From: CAYNHQ01 sp964397255
GTDB lineage: Bacteria > Bdellovibrionota_G > JALEGL01 > DATDPG01
Assembly: GCA_964397255.1 (NCBI GenBank)
Contig: CAYNHQ010000001.1
Span: 310,001-374,000 of the forward strand
Reading direction: 5' to 3'
Length of the DNA: 64,000 nt
Shown here: positions 16,976 to 26,123 of the stretch, piece after piece
Numbering within the stretch: the stretch's first letter is position 1
Layout of the letters: each line of letters begins with the position of its first letter
The notes under the pieces: generated by a model
Told to the model about the DNA's origin: nothing
The model's input: only the letters and a program-made list of their open reading frames with translations
Databases searched by the model: none
Made by a program: the position numbers and the translations under genes

Positions 16976-18169
16976 TCAAGGGGCTGTTGGATTCTTAAAT
17001 CGAACCTGGCTGGTTTCTTGAGGAAGAAGAAAATGAAAAGTCGTTCCAACCCCCGGCGTTGATTCAACCCAAATTCGGCCCGCATGGCGCTCGACGATTT
17101 TTTTGCAGATGGCGAGGCCGGTTCCGGTGCCCGCATAAGTTCCAGGCTCATGCAGGCGGCGGAACATTAGGAAGACCTGTTCCGAATATTGTGGGTCGAA
17201 CCCAATACCGTTGTCTGAAACGGAGAACACTGTCCCTTCCATCGTTTCTTCTGCCGTGACTTTGATAACCGGTAAAAGGTGTCCGTGAAACTTTAAAGCA
17301 TTCGAGAATAGATTTTGAAATAGCTGAGTCAGCTGGATTGGATCGGAATAAATTTTGGGAAGCTTGCCGATTTCAATTCTTGCTTTGTTCTCATCAATGG
17401 AAACCTTGAGGTTTTGTATCGCGTTTTTTACAGCCGCACGGGAATCGACCAATTTTAGTTCGATGTCATCTCTACCCGCGCGAGAATAATCTCCCAGGGA
17501 ACGAATCATCTCCTGTAAATGTTTCGATCCGTTAACGATGTAATTGATAAACTCATTTCCTTCCCCCTCAAGCCGATCTTTGTATCTTCGCTCCAAGAGT
17601 TGAGTGAAGCTCGCGACTGTGCGCAAAGGCTCTTGAAGATCGTGAGAAGCAATGTAAACAAACTGCTTGAGCTCCTCGTTCTTTCTTTCCAGCTTTTGCG
17701 CGTACTTTCTTAAGTCTCGTTCCGCTCTTTTTCTTCCCTCCACATCCCTCAGAAAAAGAGCAAACAGTCTCCTTCCTCCGGAGGGGATTTCAGCGAACGA
17801 GTATTCCACGGGAAATTCATAGCCCGTAACTCGAGCGGCTGTTCCTTCGAGCTGCTTCCCAATGTGAGCCTGCGCCCATAGGGAGATGGATCGCCCGCGA
17901 AGAGACGTAAGAAATTTTTCTGCGGGATGGTCTTTAGCTTCTTCTCGAGTCGTATGAAAAATTTTTTCTGCGGAAGGATTAAAGTCGACAATAATCCCCT
18001 TTTCATCGAGGAGAAGGATCGCATCTAAAGAAGCGTCGAGGACTGCCCGCCATCGGGTCTCGGTGATTCGAGAGCGGGCCTCTTGAAAAGCAAACTTTTG
18101 GGCTGTTTCGCGCAATTTGCGGACTTTGGACAAACGATTCTCGGCCCTTGAAAGCCTTTGATTACTCAC
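16976..18169 (-). CDS. PAS-domain sensor histidine kinase
   Basis: Cytoplasmic kinase with no membrane segment. A leading helix, then a PAS domain (about residues 30-150: ASLDAILLLDEKGIIVDFNPSAEKIF) and a coiled linker. The HisKA phosphoacceptor is in SHDLQEPLR, followed by the ATPase domain with N box NALKFHG, G1 DNGIGFDP and G2 GTGTGLAICKK. The HisKA/ATPase type resembles the bacteriophytochrome and Cph1 class, which pairs with Rcp1-like receivers such as its neighbours. GTG 18169 makes GTGA with the receiver stop and has AGGAG upstream; a TTG at 18190 is an alternative. It is coupled to the receiver gene before it. Confidence 0.9.
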   Translation of the reverse strand: MSNQRLSRAENRLSKVRKLRETAQKFAFQEARSRITETRWRAVLDASLDAILLLDEKGIIVDFNPSAEKIFHTTREEAKDHPAEKFLTSLRGRSISLWAQAHIGKQLEGTAARVTGYEFPVEYSFAEIPSGGRRLFALFLRDVEGRKRAERDLRKYAQKLERKNEELKQFVYIASHDLQEPLRTVASFTQLLERRYKDRLEGEGNEFINYIVNGSKHLQEMIRSLGDYSRAGRDDIELKLVDSRAAVKNAIQNLKVSIDENKARIEIGKLPKIYSDPIQLTQLFQNLFSNALKFHGHLLPVIKVTAEETMEGTVFSVSDNGIGFDPQYSEQVFLMFRRLHEPGTYAGTGTGLAICKKIVERHAGRIWVESTPGVGTTFHFLLPQETSQVRFKNPTAP

Positions 18170-18576
18170 GAGGGAAGCTTCTCCTGGCAAATTTCACGCG
18201 CACTTCGCAGGAGATTGTCGGCTCCAACCGGCTTTTGTAGAAATGATGTGATGCCCAGTCGTTGCGCCGTCTTTTCCTGCACTTTATTGCAGGAGAGAAC
18301 CATGGTGGGGATCGATCGAAAATTCGGTTCGGTCTGTCGTCTTTCCAGGAACTCAATTCCATTCATTTCGGGCATGAGAATGTCCAGGATGATGAGCTGC
18401 GGTTTGACACCGGATTTTTCCAGCACTTCCAGCGCCTCCACTCCATTCGACGCGGTGGTGATTTCATATCCCTCCAGACGAAGGAGTTCGGCCAAACTCT
18501 CCCGAATTTCCGGATCGTCTTCCACAATTAATATGTTGCACGACGTACGTCTGACACCAGCTACACTTGATGCCAT
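18166..18576 (-). CDS. Single-domain response regulator
   Basis: 136-residue receiver: ILIVEDDPEIRESLAELL, phosphoacceptor in LIILDILMPEMNG, VLSCNKVQ and FLQKPVGADNL. It has no output domain. It overlaps the histidine kinase gene and is the first gene of the minus-strand cluster; GGGAGGGG lies before ATG 18576. Being coupled to the kinase, it is the most likely direct partner. A TTGACA on the minus strand at 18739-18734 lies upstream, but I found no good -10 box at normal spacing. Confidence 0.9.
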   Translation of the reverse strand: MASSVAGVRRTSCNILIVEDDPEIRESLAELLRLEGYEITTASNGVEALEVLEKSGVKPQLIILDILMPEMNGIEFLERRQTEPNFRSIPTMVLSCNKVQEKTAQRLGITSFLQKPVGADNLLRSAREICQEKLPS

Positions 18577-18747
18577 GAGCCCCTCCCAATTCGTTCCTTT
18601 AATGATACCTTCGAAACTGCGCCGGTTTCAAAGTGGGAAAAATGATGTCATTTCAATGTCTTTCGCCCGATCAGGAGCTTTCGCTTGAGATCGATCGAAA
18701 GGCCGAAGGGGCGAAATCGCGGAAAATATCGATTGTCAACCTCTAGA

Positions 18748-19824
18748 TTACTTTATCTCCACCCTATGACTTGTCTGTGAATCCATTTTTTTTGCAGCCG
18801 CCACACTTTCGGGACGCTGTTTCAGCTGGTAGATGGCGACATTTCGAGCATGCTCTTCATATGTCTTGGCGAACACATGTGTCCCTTTTCCATTGGCGAC
18901 AAAATATAAGTAATCGGTTTGTGCCGGGTGAATCGCGGCGTTCAATGAGGAAGCACCCGGATTCGCAATCGGCCCCGGCGGGAGCCCCGATATGCGATAC
19001 GTGTTGTAGAGAGTGGTAGTTTCTAAATCTTTCTTTGTGATGTTCCCGTTGAAATTTTTGATTCCATAAATCACGGTTGGGTCACTTTGAAGCCGCATCT
19101 TTTTTTTGAGCCGGTTGTGAAAAACGGACGAAACAGTGGGCTGCTCATCCACCACGCTGGTTTCCTTTTCAACAATGGACGCAAGCGTCACCCATTGCAG
19201 TAGAGACAAGTGCAGTGATTTAGCGAGCGCTTCGTTTTGGGGCGTTGCGATGTCACGGAAACGAGCGACCATTGTCTCGATCATGCGGTCAGGATGATCC
19301 GTTTTAGCAAAATAGTAAGTCTCAGGGAAAAGAAATCCTTCAAAACTGTCCGCTGGAATTTTCAAATATTGAAGAAAATCTTTCCGAGCGAGGAGATCCG
19401 TGAAGGCCTTTGAATCTATCAAATGATTTTCCCAAAGGACTCGAGTGATTTCTGCAACTGTACTTCCTTCCGGAAACGTCACTTTGTGAAGAATCACTTT
19501 TCCTTCCAGCAGGATCTTCAACGTCTCCCAAGGGGGAGAAGGAACAGGGAACCGATATTCTCCTGGTTTCAATAGAGATTGTTTCCGCGTGAGGCGAGCC
19601 AGGAGTCGAAATTTCCATGGAGAGACGAGTACCCCCGCGTCTCCCAACTCCCTCGCCATCTCTCGCACTGAAATATTGGGCTTAATGAAGAGAACGGTGG
19701 AGTCTCGTGCGACCGGTGGAACATTTCGGACAAATGTCAACGCTTCAATCGCTAAGAAGAATGAAACAACGCAAGTAAACACTCCCCAATAAATCCAGAA
19801 AAAGAATGTTCGTTTGGGATTCAA
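18748..19824 (-). CDS. mltG: Endolytic murein transglycosylase MltG
   Basis: Inner-membrane enzyme that cuts nascent peptidoglycan and sets glycan length. One N-terminal membrane segment (about residues 7-29), a LysM-like YceG subdomain, then the catalytic domain with FEGFLFPETYYF and the conserved Glu in IVEKET. LPPGPIANPGASSLNAAIHP near residue 300 is a family hallmark. 358 residues is normal. The start is TTG 19824, which overlaps the RuvX stop as TTGA. RuvX-MltG pairing is widely conserved. Confidence 0.95.
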   Translation of the reverse strand: MNPKRTFFFWIYWGVFTCVVSFFLAIEALTFVRNVPPVARDSTVLFIKPNISVREMARELGDAGVLVSPWKFRLLARLTRKQSLLKPGEYRFPVPSPPWETLKILLEGKVILHKVTFPEGSTVAEITRVLWENHLIDSKAFTDLLARKDFLQYLKIPADSFEGFLFPETYYFAKTDHPDRMIETMVARFRDIATPQNEALAKSLHLSLLQWVTLASIVEKETSVVDEQPTVSSVFHNRLKKKMRLQSDPTVIYGIKNFNGNITKKDLETTTLYNTYRISGLPPGPIANPGASSLNAAIHPAQTDYLYFVANGKGTHVFAKTYEEHARNVAIYQLKQRPESVAAAKKMDSQTSHRVEIK

Positions 19825-20231
19825 CGGACCGTCCGATTCGCGAGAAATCCCTGTAGAATTAGGGAGGCCGCAAGACTATCGCGCACCTCCTTTCTTTTTT
19901 TTCTTCGAACATTTCCTTGTAAAAGAATGTGCTCCGATTCGGATGAGGAAAGACGTTCATCCCAAAAATGAATCGGCCGATCGGTCTTTGCACGAAGAAC
20001 CTCGGCAAATCGTTCCACTTCTTGGGCCATCTCCGAAGGTTCTCCTTTCATCGAGCGAGGATATCCGAAGACAATTTCAGAAACTTCGTTTTCTTCAATT
20101 AATTTGAGAAGAGCTTCGATTGGCTTTCCCTTGCGCGGGATCATTCCTATAGGCTGTGCGGTAATCCCGAGCGGGTCGCTAAGTGCGAGGCCAATACGCT
20201 TGCGGCCGTAGTCGAGAGCAAGAATTCGCAT
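19821..20231 (-). CDS. ruvX: Putative pre-16S rRNA nuclease / Holliday junction resolvase RuvX (YqgF)
   Basis: RNase H-fold nuclease of 136 residues. Key features: LALDYGRKRIGLALSD at the start (first catalytic Asp), EIVFGYPRSMKGE, and the conserved FWDERLSSSE near residue 93. In E. coli YqgF trims the 5' end of 16S rRNA; a Holliday junction role is claimed elsewhere. It is coupled to mltG and starts 34 bases after the lipoprotein gene, so it may be co-transcribed with it. Confidence 0.94.
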   Translation of the reverse strand: MRILALDYGRKRIGLALSDPLGITAQPIGMIPRKGKPIEALLKLIEENEVSEIVFGYPRSMKGEPSEMAQEVERFAEVLRAKTDRPIHFWDERLSSSESEHILLQGNVRRKKRKEVRDSLAASLILQGFLANRTVR

Positions 20232-20265
20232 TTTTTCAATGTTACACGTTCAAGATAGCGGCGAC

Positions 20266-21828
20266 TTAATTTTTATTATTCGAAGCGCCGACCACCGTTC
20301 CGGTGGGTCGCGGGGAAGCAGCCGGCAGCTTGGGTTGGAAAGCCATGTCAATCGGGCTGCGCCCGTGGAAATCAATCGTTCCACCCAAATTATCGATTTG
20401 AACACTAAACCCGTCCAGTTCTCCGATCGTGACTCGATTCAAGACAGGATCGGCGACTCCCACAACTGAAGCATCTTTTCCCTTTGCGCCCCAAGAGCCG
20501 GGATCGAGGGCAATGGATGTCGGTGCGCCTCCCAATTCATTCACTTGACCGTACTTTCTAGACTCATATCCACCTGGGTCGAGAGGGTAAGTCAGAAGTT
20601 GCGAGCCCTTGATGGCCAGAACAGTGCTGCCATTCGGATGGGCAACGATATCGGTAAAACCACCAAGCGATGGCCGGCCCATTTGTCCTCCCCAAAGTTC
20701 CAAATATCCTGAAGGAAGAGTTTGATTTTCAATTTGAGAATGCTCGTCCGTCGTCGGAGTTGGGATTCGGTAGGGTCCCAACTGCATAGAAAGGAAGAAC
20801 ACTCCAAGTTCATTCGCTGCGATCTTCATGGGTACTCCACGAAACGTCTGCGAGCCGAAACCAAACCCAGCGTAAGCTCCCATCGGGTTTCCGGGATAAC
20901 AACCGCGGCCAAATCCTTGACTATAAAAAGATTCGGCTACATCGATCGGCGCGCCGGCATTTTCGCTCAGGTAACAAACATCGAAGGTGCCGTTCACGCC
21001 CGGTAATGCGCCATTTGTAGGATCTCGTCCGATATAAAGCCTTTCTCCGTCGGGACTGAAGGCGATACTTGTCACTCGACCCGTTCCAAAGCCGACTTGC
21101 TCTCGAACTTTTCGAACCACCGATGTTCCCGTTCGAATATCGATGGCATCCACGCGAAGAATCGACGCACCGTCATTGGTAGCAATCGCAATCAGCTGAC
21201 CCAACGGAGTTCTGGCACTGGCTATTTCTGTGGGTCCGGAGATGGTGGGGATGAGGTCCGGGGTTGCAATTCCTCCCGCGCGCAGAATGGGTAAATACAA
21301 AACCTTGTTGCATCCTGTAAGCGTGGCCAAGACCACCGTTCCATCGGGCGTAAATGTGATTTGGCTCATATGACCCTGTTCACGGCTGATGCCTCGCAAG
21401 CGCGTGGCGAACCCGAGTGGGTAAGCTCGAATTCCGCTACTGGCAAAAGAGCGATTGGTGTATCGGTCCAGAAATGAGGCATCGGCTCCCACAAATTCTC
21501 CCTGGAGTTGATAGGCCAAGATGTCGACCGCTCCCTTTTCTCCCGGACAATCTCCCGGAGTCGCAAGCTGGGGAGTTTGAAGTTCTCCTCCGTAGCCTCC
21601 GTTCGGATTTCTCTTCTGATTTAATTCTCCGCCGTAAGAACCATAGGCCGGGCCTCCCGGAGTATCGTTATTTTGAATGGAGAGAACGGCGGCAACTCGT
21701 CCATTGGAGGCATAAGGAGCATTCAATGCCGAAAGAGGGTGCTGTGCATCAATTCCATGCCCACCGCCAGAACATGCGGACAGAAATATCGGAACTAGGC
21801 CCAACCCAATGAAATACGAACGATTCAT
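20266..21828 (-). CDS. Lipoprotein with beta-propeller-like repeats
   Basis: 520 residues from the chosen ATG. The start MNRSYFIGLGLVPIFLSAC is a lipoprotein signal with lipobox LSAC. The mature part contains repeated blocks such as ITFTPDGTVVLATLTG, VTSIAFSPDGERLYIGRDP and ITVAHPNG-like segments, as in YVTN/lactonase-like beta-propellers. A Gly/Tyr-rich stretch (GGPAYGSYGGELNQ, GGYGGEL) follows the lipid anchor and resembles the N-terminus of another lipoprotein at 51.5 kb. No catalytic motif is recognised. An AT-rich palindrome lies about 150 bases upstream. Confidence 0.7.
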   Translation of the reverse strand: MNRSYFIGLGLVPIFLSACSGGGHGIDAQHPLSALNAPYASNGRVAAVLSIQNNDTPGGPAYGSYGGELNQKRNPNGGYGGELQTPQLATPGDCPGEKGAVDILAYQLQGEFVGADASFLDRYTNRSFASSGIRAYPLGFATRLRGISREQGHMSQITFTPDGTVVLATLTGCNKVLYLPILRAGGIATPDLIPTISGPTEIASARTPLGQLIAIATNDGASILRVDAIDIRTGTSVVRKVREQVGFGTGRVTSIAFSPDGERLYIGRDPTNGALPGVNGTFDVCYLSENAGAPIDVAESFYSQGFGRGCYPGNPMGAYAGFGFGSQTFRGVPMKIAANELGVFFLSMQLGPYRIPTPTTDEHSQIENQTLPSGYLELWGGQMGRPSLGGFTDIVAHPNGSTVLAIKGSQLLTYPLDPGGYESRKYGQVNELGGAPTSIALDPGSWGAKGKDASVVGVADPVLNRVTIGELDGFSVQIDNLGGTIDFHGRSPIDMAFQPKLPAASPRPTGTVVGASNNKN

Positions 21829-21973
21829 CGTAGTGGGTCTACTAACACTATGCGTTATTTTATTCAATCTAGACACCATGGTCAGGTTCTCGGCGGGATA
21901 GAGATCAAGTTATGTGCCAGAAGCCGCGACTATAGGAAGGCGATTAAATCCAATAATATTAACGCCTTAATAT

Positions 21974-21995
21974 TAATATTAATCGATTAATATTA
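21974..21995. promoter_or_regulatory. Perfect 22-bp AT-rich palindrome between divergent genes
   Basis: The sequence is symmetrical about ATCGAT at 21982-21987, each arm reading TAATATTAATC outward to inward. A further TTAATATTAATATTAA run overlaps its left side. It sits between the lipoprotein start (21828, minus) and pgpA (22089, plus), so it could be an operator for either. The surrounding 210 bases contain no gene. Confidence 0.6.
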
Positions 21996-22088
21996 GTAAC
22001 TAGCTGCCCCCTATTCGCCCCCATGGGTACTCTCGGTCCCCTTCCTTTTTTCTCTTTCTTTGCGGCTTGGGTCGGCTAAGGTCCCCGC

Positions 22089-22550
22089 GTGAAATACTCC
22101 GTCCCATTTTGGATCTCCACAGCGGGCGGAGTCGGTCTCGCGCCGAAAGCCCCCGGGACCTTCGGCTCGCTTGTCGGCCTTATTCTCTTTTTTGGTATCG
22201 GACTGCTTTCTCCTTCCAACCAGTCCATTGTTTTTTTTCTTACGTTAGCCCTTGCATGGTGGGGCGTGACCGCATTCGAACGCGAGACTGGAATTCATGA
22301 CGATCAACGAATCGTCATCGACGAAGTTCTCGGAATTTGGTTGACGCTCTTTGCTTTTCCTCTCGATGCTCGGTGGCTGGGAATCGGATTTATTCTTTTT
22401 CGCCTTTTCGACATTCTCAAGCCCTTTCCTGCCAATTGGATTGATCGAAAACTGAAAGGAGCCGCGGGGATAATTTTGGACGATCTTGTGGCCGGACTTT
22501 TTGCGCAAGCGCTTCTTCGAGTGGCCTATCAAATGTGGGGACATGCGTGA
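22089..22550 (+). CDS. pgpA: Phosphatidylglycerophosphatase A
   Basis: Inner-membrane enzyme that dephosphorylates phosphatidylglycerophosphate to phosphatidylglycerol. The 153-residue protein has the PgpA motifs APGTFGSLVGL, DDQRIVIDEVLGIW and KPFPANWIDRKLKG...DDLVAG with about four membrane segments. It starts at GTG 22089 and overlaps cinA by GTGA. The pgpA-cinA-recA order is seen in many bacteria and supports all three calls. Confidence 0.92.
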   Translation: MKYSVPFWISTAGGVGLAPKAPGTFGSLVGLILFFGIGLLSPSNQSIVFFLTLALAWWGVTAFERETGIHDDQRIVIDEVLGIWLTLFAFPLDARWLGIGFILFRLFDILKPFPANWIDRKLKGAAGIILDDLVAGLFAQALLRVAYQMWGHA

Positions 22551-23809
22551 TTCTTGAACTCCTGACTTTGGGCGATGAACTCCTAGACGGCCGGAGAGTG
22601 GACACGAATACTGCGTGGCTGGGTCGAAAATTTACGGCTCTTGGTATTCCTCCTCGCTTTCGTCAAACCACCACCGATCGAATGGAGGATATTGTAGCGG
22701 CGTTTCAGCTTGCACTGTCTCGCGCTGATCTTGTCATTTCTACGGGAGGCCTGGGTCCTACTGCCGACGACATTACGTTCGAGGCACTTGCCAAAGCCTT
22801 GGGAAGACCGCTGGAGTTTTATCCGGATGTTTTTCGCCGGATTGAAAAACGATTTGAAGAAAAGGGTATTCGATGCCCTTCTTCCAATCGTCGCCAGGCG
22901 ATGCTTCCTCGTGGAACGGTCGAATTGGTCAACGAATGGGGAACGGCTCCCGGAGGAAAAATCGAAGAAGAAGGGAAGACGGTCTTTGTGCTACCGGGAG
23001 TGCCTCTAGAAATGGAGAATCTATTTGAACGTCATGTTCAGCCCAAATTGGAAGAAGCTCTTGAAATAAAGGAGCGTCGCTTCGAGCGAATTTATAAGAT
23101 CGTGGGTCTTCCCGAATCGCATGTAGAAGAGCGAGTGGATGCTTGTAAGCTTTCGGAGATTAAAGACGCCGACATTCGCATCGCTTACACCGCATCCTTT
23201 CCACAAATTGATGTAACTCTGTCCGCCGCCTCGAAGAGTTTGTCGGCGGACAAAATATTTAAGGAAACCGACAAAAGAATCTCGGAATCTTTTGGGGACC
23301 ATTGGGTCGCCTTAAATCAAGAGACCCTTGAAGAAAGGGTGATCCGTGAGCTTCAGAATCGAAAATGGACCCTTTCCGTTGCGGAGTCACTGACCGGGGG
23401 ATTGGTTCTTTCCCAGTTGATCAATGTGCCGGGCAGTTCCGAAGTGATCGAAAGTGGAGTAGTGGCCTATAGCAACAAATCGAAGGTTGAACTTTTAGGG
23501 GTTGCAGAACAAAACCTTCAAAATAATGGGGCGGTTTCTGAATCGTGTGCCCTAGAAATGGCGAAAGGCATCCAGAAACGGGCCGAAACGACTCTTGCGG
23601 TCGCCACAACGGGAATTGCCGGACCCGGGGGGGGTGCAACCCCCGAAAAGCCGGTCGGCCTCCTTTATATTGCTTGGGTAGGTCCTCAAGTGGAGGAGGT
23701 CCGGAGATATCAGTTTTCATGGGAGAGGAATCGCAATAGAATGCTCGCCGCAACGGAGGCGTTGCGTGGTCTGTTACGGATTGTCGCGGGCCCCCACCTT
23801 CATTCTTAA
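22547..23809 (+). CDS. cinA: CinA (competence/damage-inducible protein, NMN amidohydrolase)
   Basis: Two-domain enzyme of the pyridine-nucleotide cycle. N-terminal MoCF-like domain (LLTLGDELLDGRRVDTN, STGGLGPTADDIT, LPGVPLEME) hydrolyses ADP-ribose-type compounds; C-terminal domain (SVAESLTGGLVLSQLINVPG, GVVAYSNKSKVELLGV, TTGIAGPGG) removes the amide from NMN. I start it at GTG 22547, which overlaps the pgpA stop as GTGA; GTG 22535 is also in frame. 420 residues is normal. Confidence 0.94.
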   Translation: MILELLTLGDELLDGRRVDTNTAWLGRKFTALGIPPRFRQTTTDRMEDIVAAFQLALSRADLVISTGGLGPTADDITFEALAKALGRPLEFYPDVFRRIEKRFEEKGIRCPSSNRRQAMLPRGTVELVNEWGTAPGGKIEEEGKTVFVLPGVPLEMENLFERHVQPKLEEALEIKERRFERIYKIVGLPESHVEERVDACKLSEIKDADIRIAYTASFPQIDVTLSAASKSLSADKIFKETDKRISESFGDHWVALNQETLEERVIRELQNRKWTLSVAESLTGGLVLSQLINVPGSSEVIESGVVAYSNKSKVELLGVAEQNLQNNGAVSESCALEMAKGIQKRAETTLAVATTGIAGPGGGATPEKPVGLLYIAWVGPQVEEVRRYQFSWERNRNRMLAATEALRGLLRIVAGPHLHS

Positions 23810-23821
23810 AAGGAGAACGAG

Positions 23822-24904
23822 ATGTCATTAGATGTAAACCGAGAAAAAGCGATTGATTTAGCGATCACTTCGATTGAAAAGCAATTTGGAAAAGGCTCCA
23901 TCATGCGATTGGGGGATGACGAGGGTCTTGTAAAAGATGTCCCCGTGATCCCGACAGGGTCTCCCAGTTTGGACATTGCATTAGGGGTGGGAGGAATTCC
24001 CCGCGGAAGAATCATTGAAATTTTCGGACCCGAATCCAGCGGCAAAACCACACTGACACTTCATGTGGTGGGAGAGGCACAGAAACGGGGAGGCGTATGT
24101 GCTTTCATCGACGCCGAACATGCGCTCGATGTCGTGTATGCGCGCAAACTCGGCGTTCGAACCGATGACCTTCTGATCTCGCAGCCCGATACCGGCGAAC
24201 AGGCTCTTGAAATTGCCGAAACCTTGGTCCGATCCGGCGCGATCGACGTCATTGTGATTGATTCCGTAGCGGCACTCACTCCTCGCGCGGAAATCGACGG
24301 CGAAATGGGCGATGCGCATATGGGGCTTCAGGCCCGATTGATGTCACAGGCCCTCCGGAAACTGACCGCGAGTATTTCGAAATCGCTTACGACCGTCATT
24401 TTCATCAACCAGATCCGCATGAAGATCGGTGTCATGTTTGGAAACCCGGAAACTACAACCGGTGGCAATGCGCTTAAATTTTACTCTTCCATTCGCCTGG
24501 ATATTCGGCGAGTGGGAGCTATTAAAAATGGCGAGGATGTGGTCGGTTCGCGCACGACGGTAAAGGTAGTGAAAAATAAAGTCGCTTCACCCTTTAAAAA
24601 AGCGGAATTCGACATTCTTTATGGCGAGGGAATTTCCCGAATTAACGATCTTCTCGAAGTGGGAGCCGCACGGAACATCATTGAAAAAACAGGAAGCTGG
24701 TACTCGTACAAAGGAGAACGATTGGGGCAGGGAACCGACAATGCCCGCGTGTTTTTAAAAGAGCACCCTGAACTTCTGACGGCGATTGAAAACGAAGTAT
24801 ATACTTCCGCCGGATTGCCCTCTCCAGGAGTGGCGAAGGGAGCCGCAACCAAGGCCCCGGAGCCCGAAACGGAAAAGACGAAAAAGGGAAATGGGAAAAA
24901 ATAA
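23822..24904 (+). CDS. recA: Recombinase RecA
   Basis: Central strand-exchange ATPase and SOS co-protease. N-terminal EKAIDLAITSIEKQFGKGSIMRLG, Walker A GPESSGKTT near residue 66, VIVIDSVAALTP, and the L2 loop region INQIRMKIGVMFGNPETTTGG are all canonical. The Ala/Lys-rich tail is typical. Ribosome binding site AAGGAGA lies 8 bases before ATG 23822. No SOS box was recognised upstream, and the gene sits close behind cinA, so expression may come from the operon. Length 360 residues is normal. Confidence 0.98.
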   Translation: MSLDVNREKAIDLAITSIEKQFGKGSIMRLGDDEGLVKDVPVIPTGSPSLDIALGVGGIPRGRIIEIFGPESSGKTTLTLHVVGEAQKRGGVCAFIDAEHALDVVYARKLGVRTDDLLISQPDTGEQALEIAETLVRSGAIDVIVIDSVAALTPRAEIDGEMGDAHMGLQARLMSQALRKLTASISKSLTTVIFINQIRMKIGVMFGNPETTTGGNALKFYSSIRLDIRRVGAIKNGEDVVGSRTTVKVVKNKVASPFKKAEFDILYGEGISRINDLLEVGAARNIIEKTGSWYSYKGERLGQGTDNARVFLKEHPELLTAIENEVYTSAGLPSPGVAKGAATKAPEPETEKTKKGNGKK

Positions 24905-24913
24905 AGGGAGCGC

Positions 24914-26065
24914 ATGGAACTCAACGACCTTCTGAAAGTCGCAGTTCAGGGAAACGCATCCGATATACATTTAAAGGCGGGATTGCCGCCGATGTTCCGA
25001 ATCGACGGCTCTTTGGTTCCGCTCAAAGATGCCCGCCGATTCGCGCCGGAGGATGTCAGCAAGATCGCCTTTGGGATCATGAGTGCGTTTCAAAAGGAGA
25101 AATTCAAGGAGTACAACGAAATTGATATGGCCTACGGCGTTCCGGGCGTGGGACGCTTCCGCGTGAATTGTTTCTTGCAGCGGGGGACGATCGGCATCGT
25201 GTTTCGCGTCATTCCGTTTAAGATTCAAACGCTCGATGATCTCTATCTTCCCAAGGTCATCGAAAAAGTCGCGATGGAGTCGCGTGGCTTGATCCTCGTT
25301 ACAGGGACGACGGGTTCCGGAAAATCGACCACCTTGGCCGCGATGATCGATTACATCAACTCCCGCCGGACGGCGCACATCTTAACGATTGAAGATCCGA
25401 TCGAATTTCTGATTCGTGATAAGCGATGCATCATCAATCAGCGCGAAATTGGTGTGGATACGATTTCGTTTCAGCAGGCCCTTCGCTCGGCCCTTCGTCA
25501 GGATCCCGATGTCATTTTGGTGGGTGAAATGAGAGATCTCGAAACGATCGAAACCGCGCTTCAGGCAGCCGAAACCGGTCATTTGGTCATGTCGACCGTA
25601 CACACGATTGATGCGACGGAAACGGTCACCCGAATTATTTCAGCTTTTCCTCCCTATCAACAAAAGCAAGTCCGATTGCAGCTCGCCGCTGTCGTGAAGG
25701 GAGTCATTTCGCAGCGTTTGGTCCCGCGTGTAGATGGAAAAGGGCGTGTACCTGCATGCGAAATTTTGGTTACTACCAGTCGCGTGCGCGAGCTGATTGA
25801 GAATGAGGATCGGACGAAGGAAATTCGCGATGCCATTCAACAGGGTTTTACATCCTATGGAATGCAGACCTTTGACCAATCTCTGCTCAATCTTCTCAAC
25901 AAAAAGCTTATTAGTTATGAAGAGGCGCTTCGTCAGTCGACCAATCCGGATGATTTTGCCCTCCGTGTAAAAGGAATTTCGGGCACTTCGGACACCTCCT
26001 GGGATGATTTTGACAAGGGTGGGGGTGGCTCCGGTTCCGGCGGAATGAAGATCGAACGATTCTAG
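24914..26065 (+). CDS. pilT: Type IV pilus retraction ATPase PilT
   Basis: Hexameric ATPase that retracts type IV pili and drives twitching. LKVAVQGNASDIHLKAGLPP is the PilT start. Walker A GTTGSGKSTT near residue 136, an Asp-box region (TIEDPIEFL), Walker B VILVGEMRDLET and the His box HLVMSTVHTIDA are present. The C-terminus ends in a Gly/Ser-rich tail (GGGGSGSGGMKIERF). It lies 9 bases after recA, so both are probably in one transcription unit, an unusual neighbour pair. A prepilin gene is at 33 kb. Confidence 0.95.
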   Translation: MELNDLLKVAVQGNASDIHLKAGLPPMFRIDGSLVPLKDARRFAPEDVSKIAFGIMSAFQKEKFKEYNEIDMAYGVPGVGRFRVNCFLQRGTIGIVFRVIPFKIQTLDDLYLPKVIEKVAMESRGLILVTGTTGSGKSTTLAAMIDYINSRRTAHILTIEDPIEFLIRDKRCIINQREIGVDTISFQQALRSALRQDPDVILVGEMRDLETIETALQAAETGHLVMSTVHTIDATETVTRIISAFPPYQQKQVRLQLAAVVKGVISQRLVPRVDGKGRVPACEILVTTSRVRELIENEDRTKEIRDAIQQGFTSYGMQTFDQSLLNLLNKKLISYEEALRQSTNPDDFALRVKGISGTSDTSWDDFDKGGGGSGSGGMKIERF

Positions 26066-26095
26066 TTGAACTTTCCCCAAGATTTGCGATATAAC
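26066..26095 (+). promoter_or_regulatory. Putative promoter downstream of pilT
   Basis: TTGAAC (26066-26071), an 18-base spacer and TATAAC (26090-26095). It starts immediately after the pilT stop and would drive the secreted protein gene at 26124 and perhaps alaS. Confidence 0.5.
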
Positions 26096-26123
26096 GCGAC
26101 TAGACAACCACCGAGGGGGAAGG

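Noticed and set aside
16840..17151. 103-codon minus-strand frame before the histidine kinase stop
   Set aside because: Overlaps the kinase gene heavily in another frame and has no ribosome site or motif.
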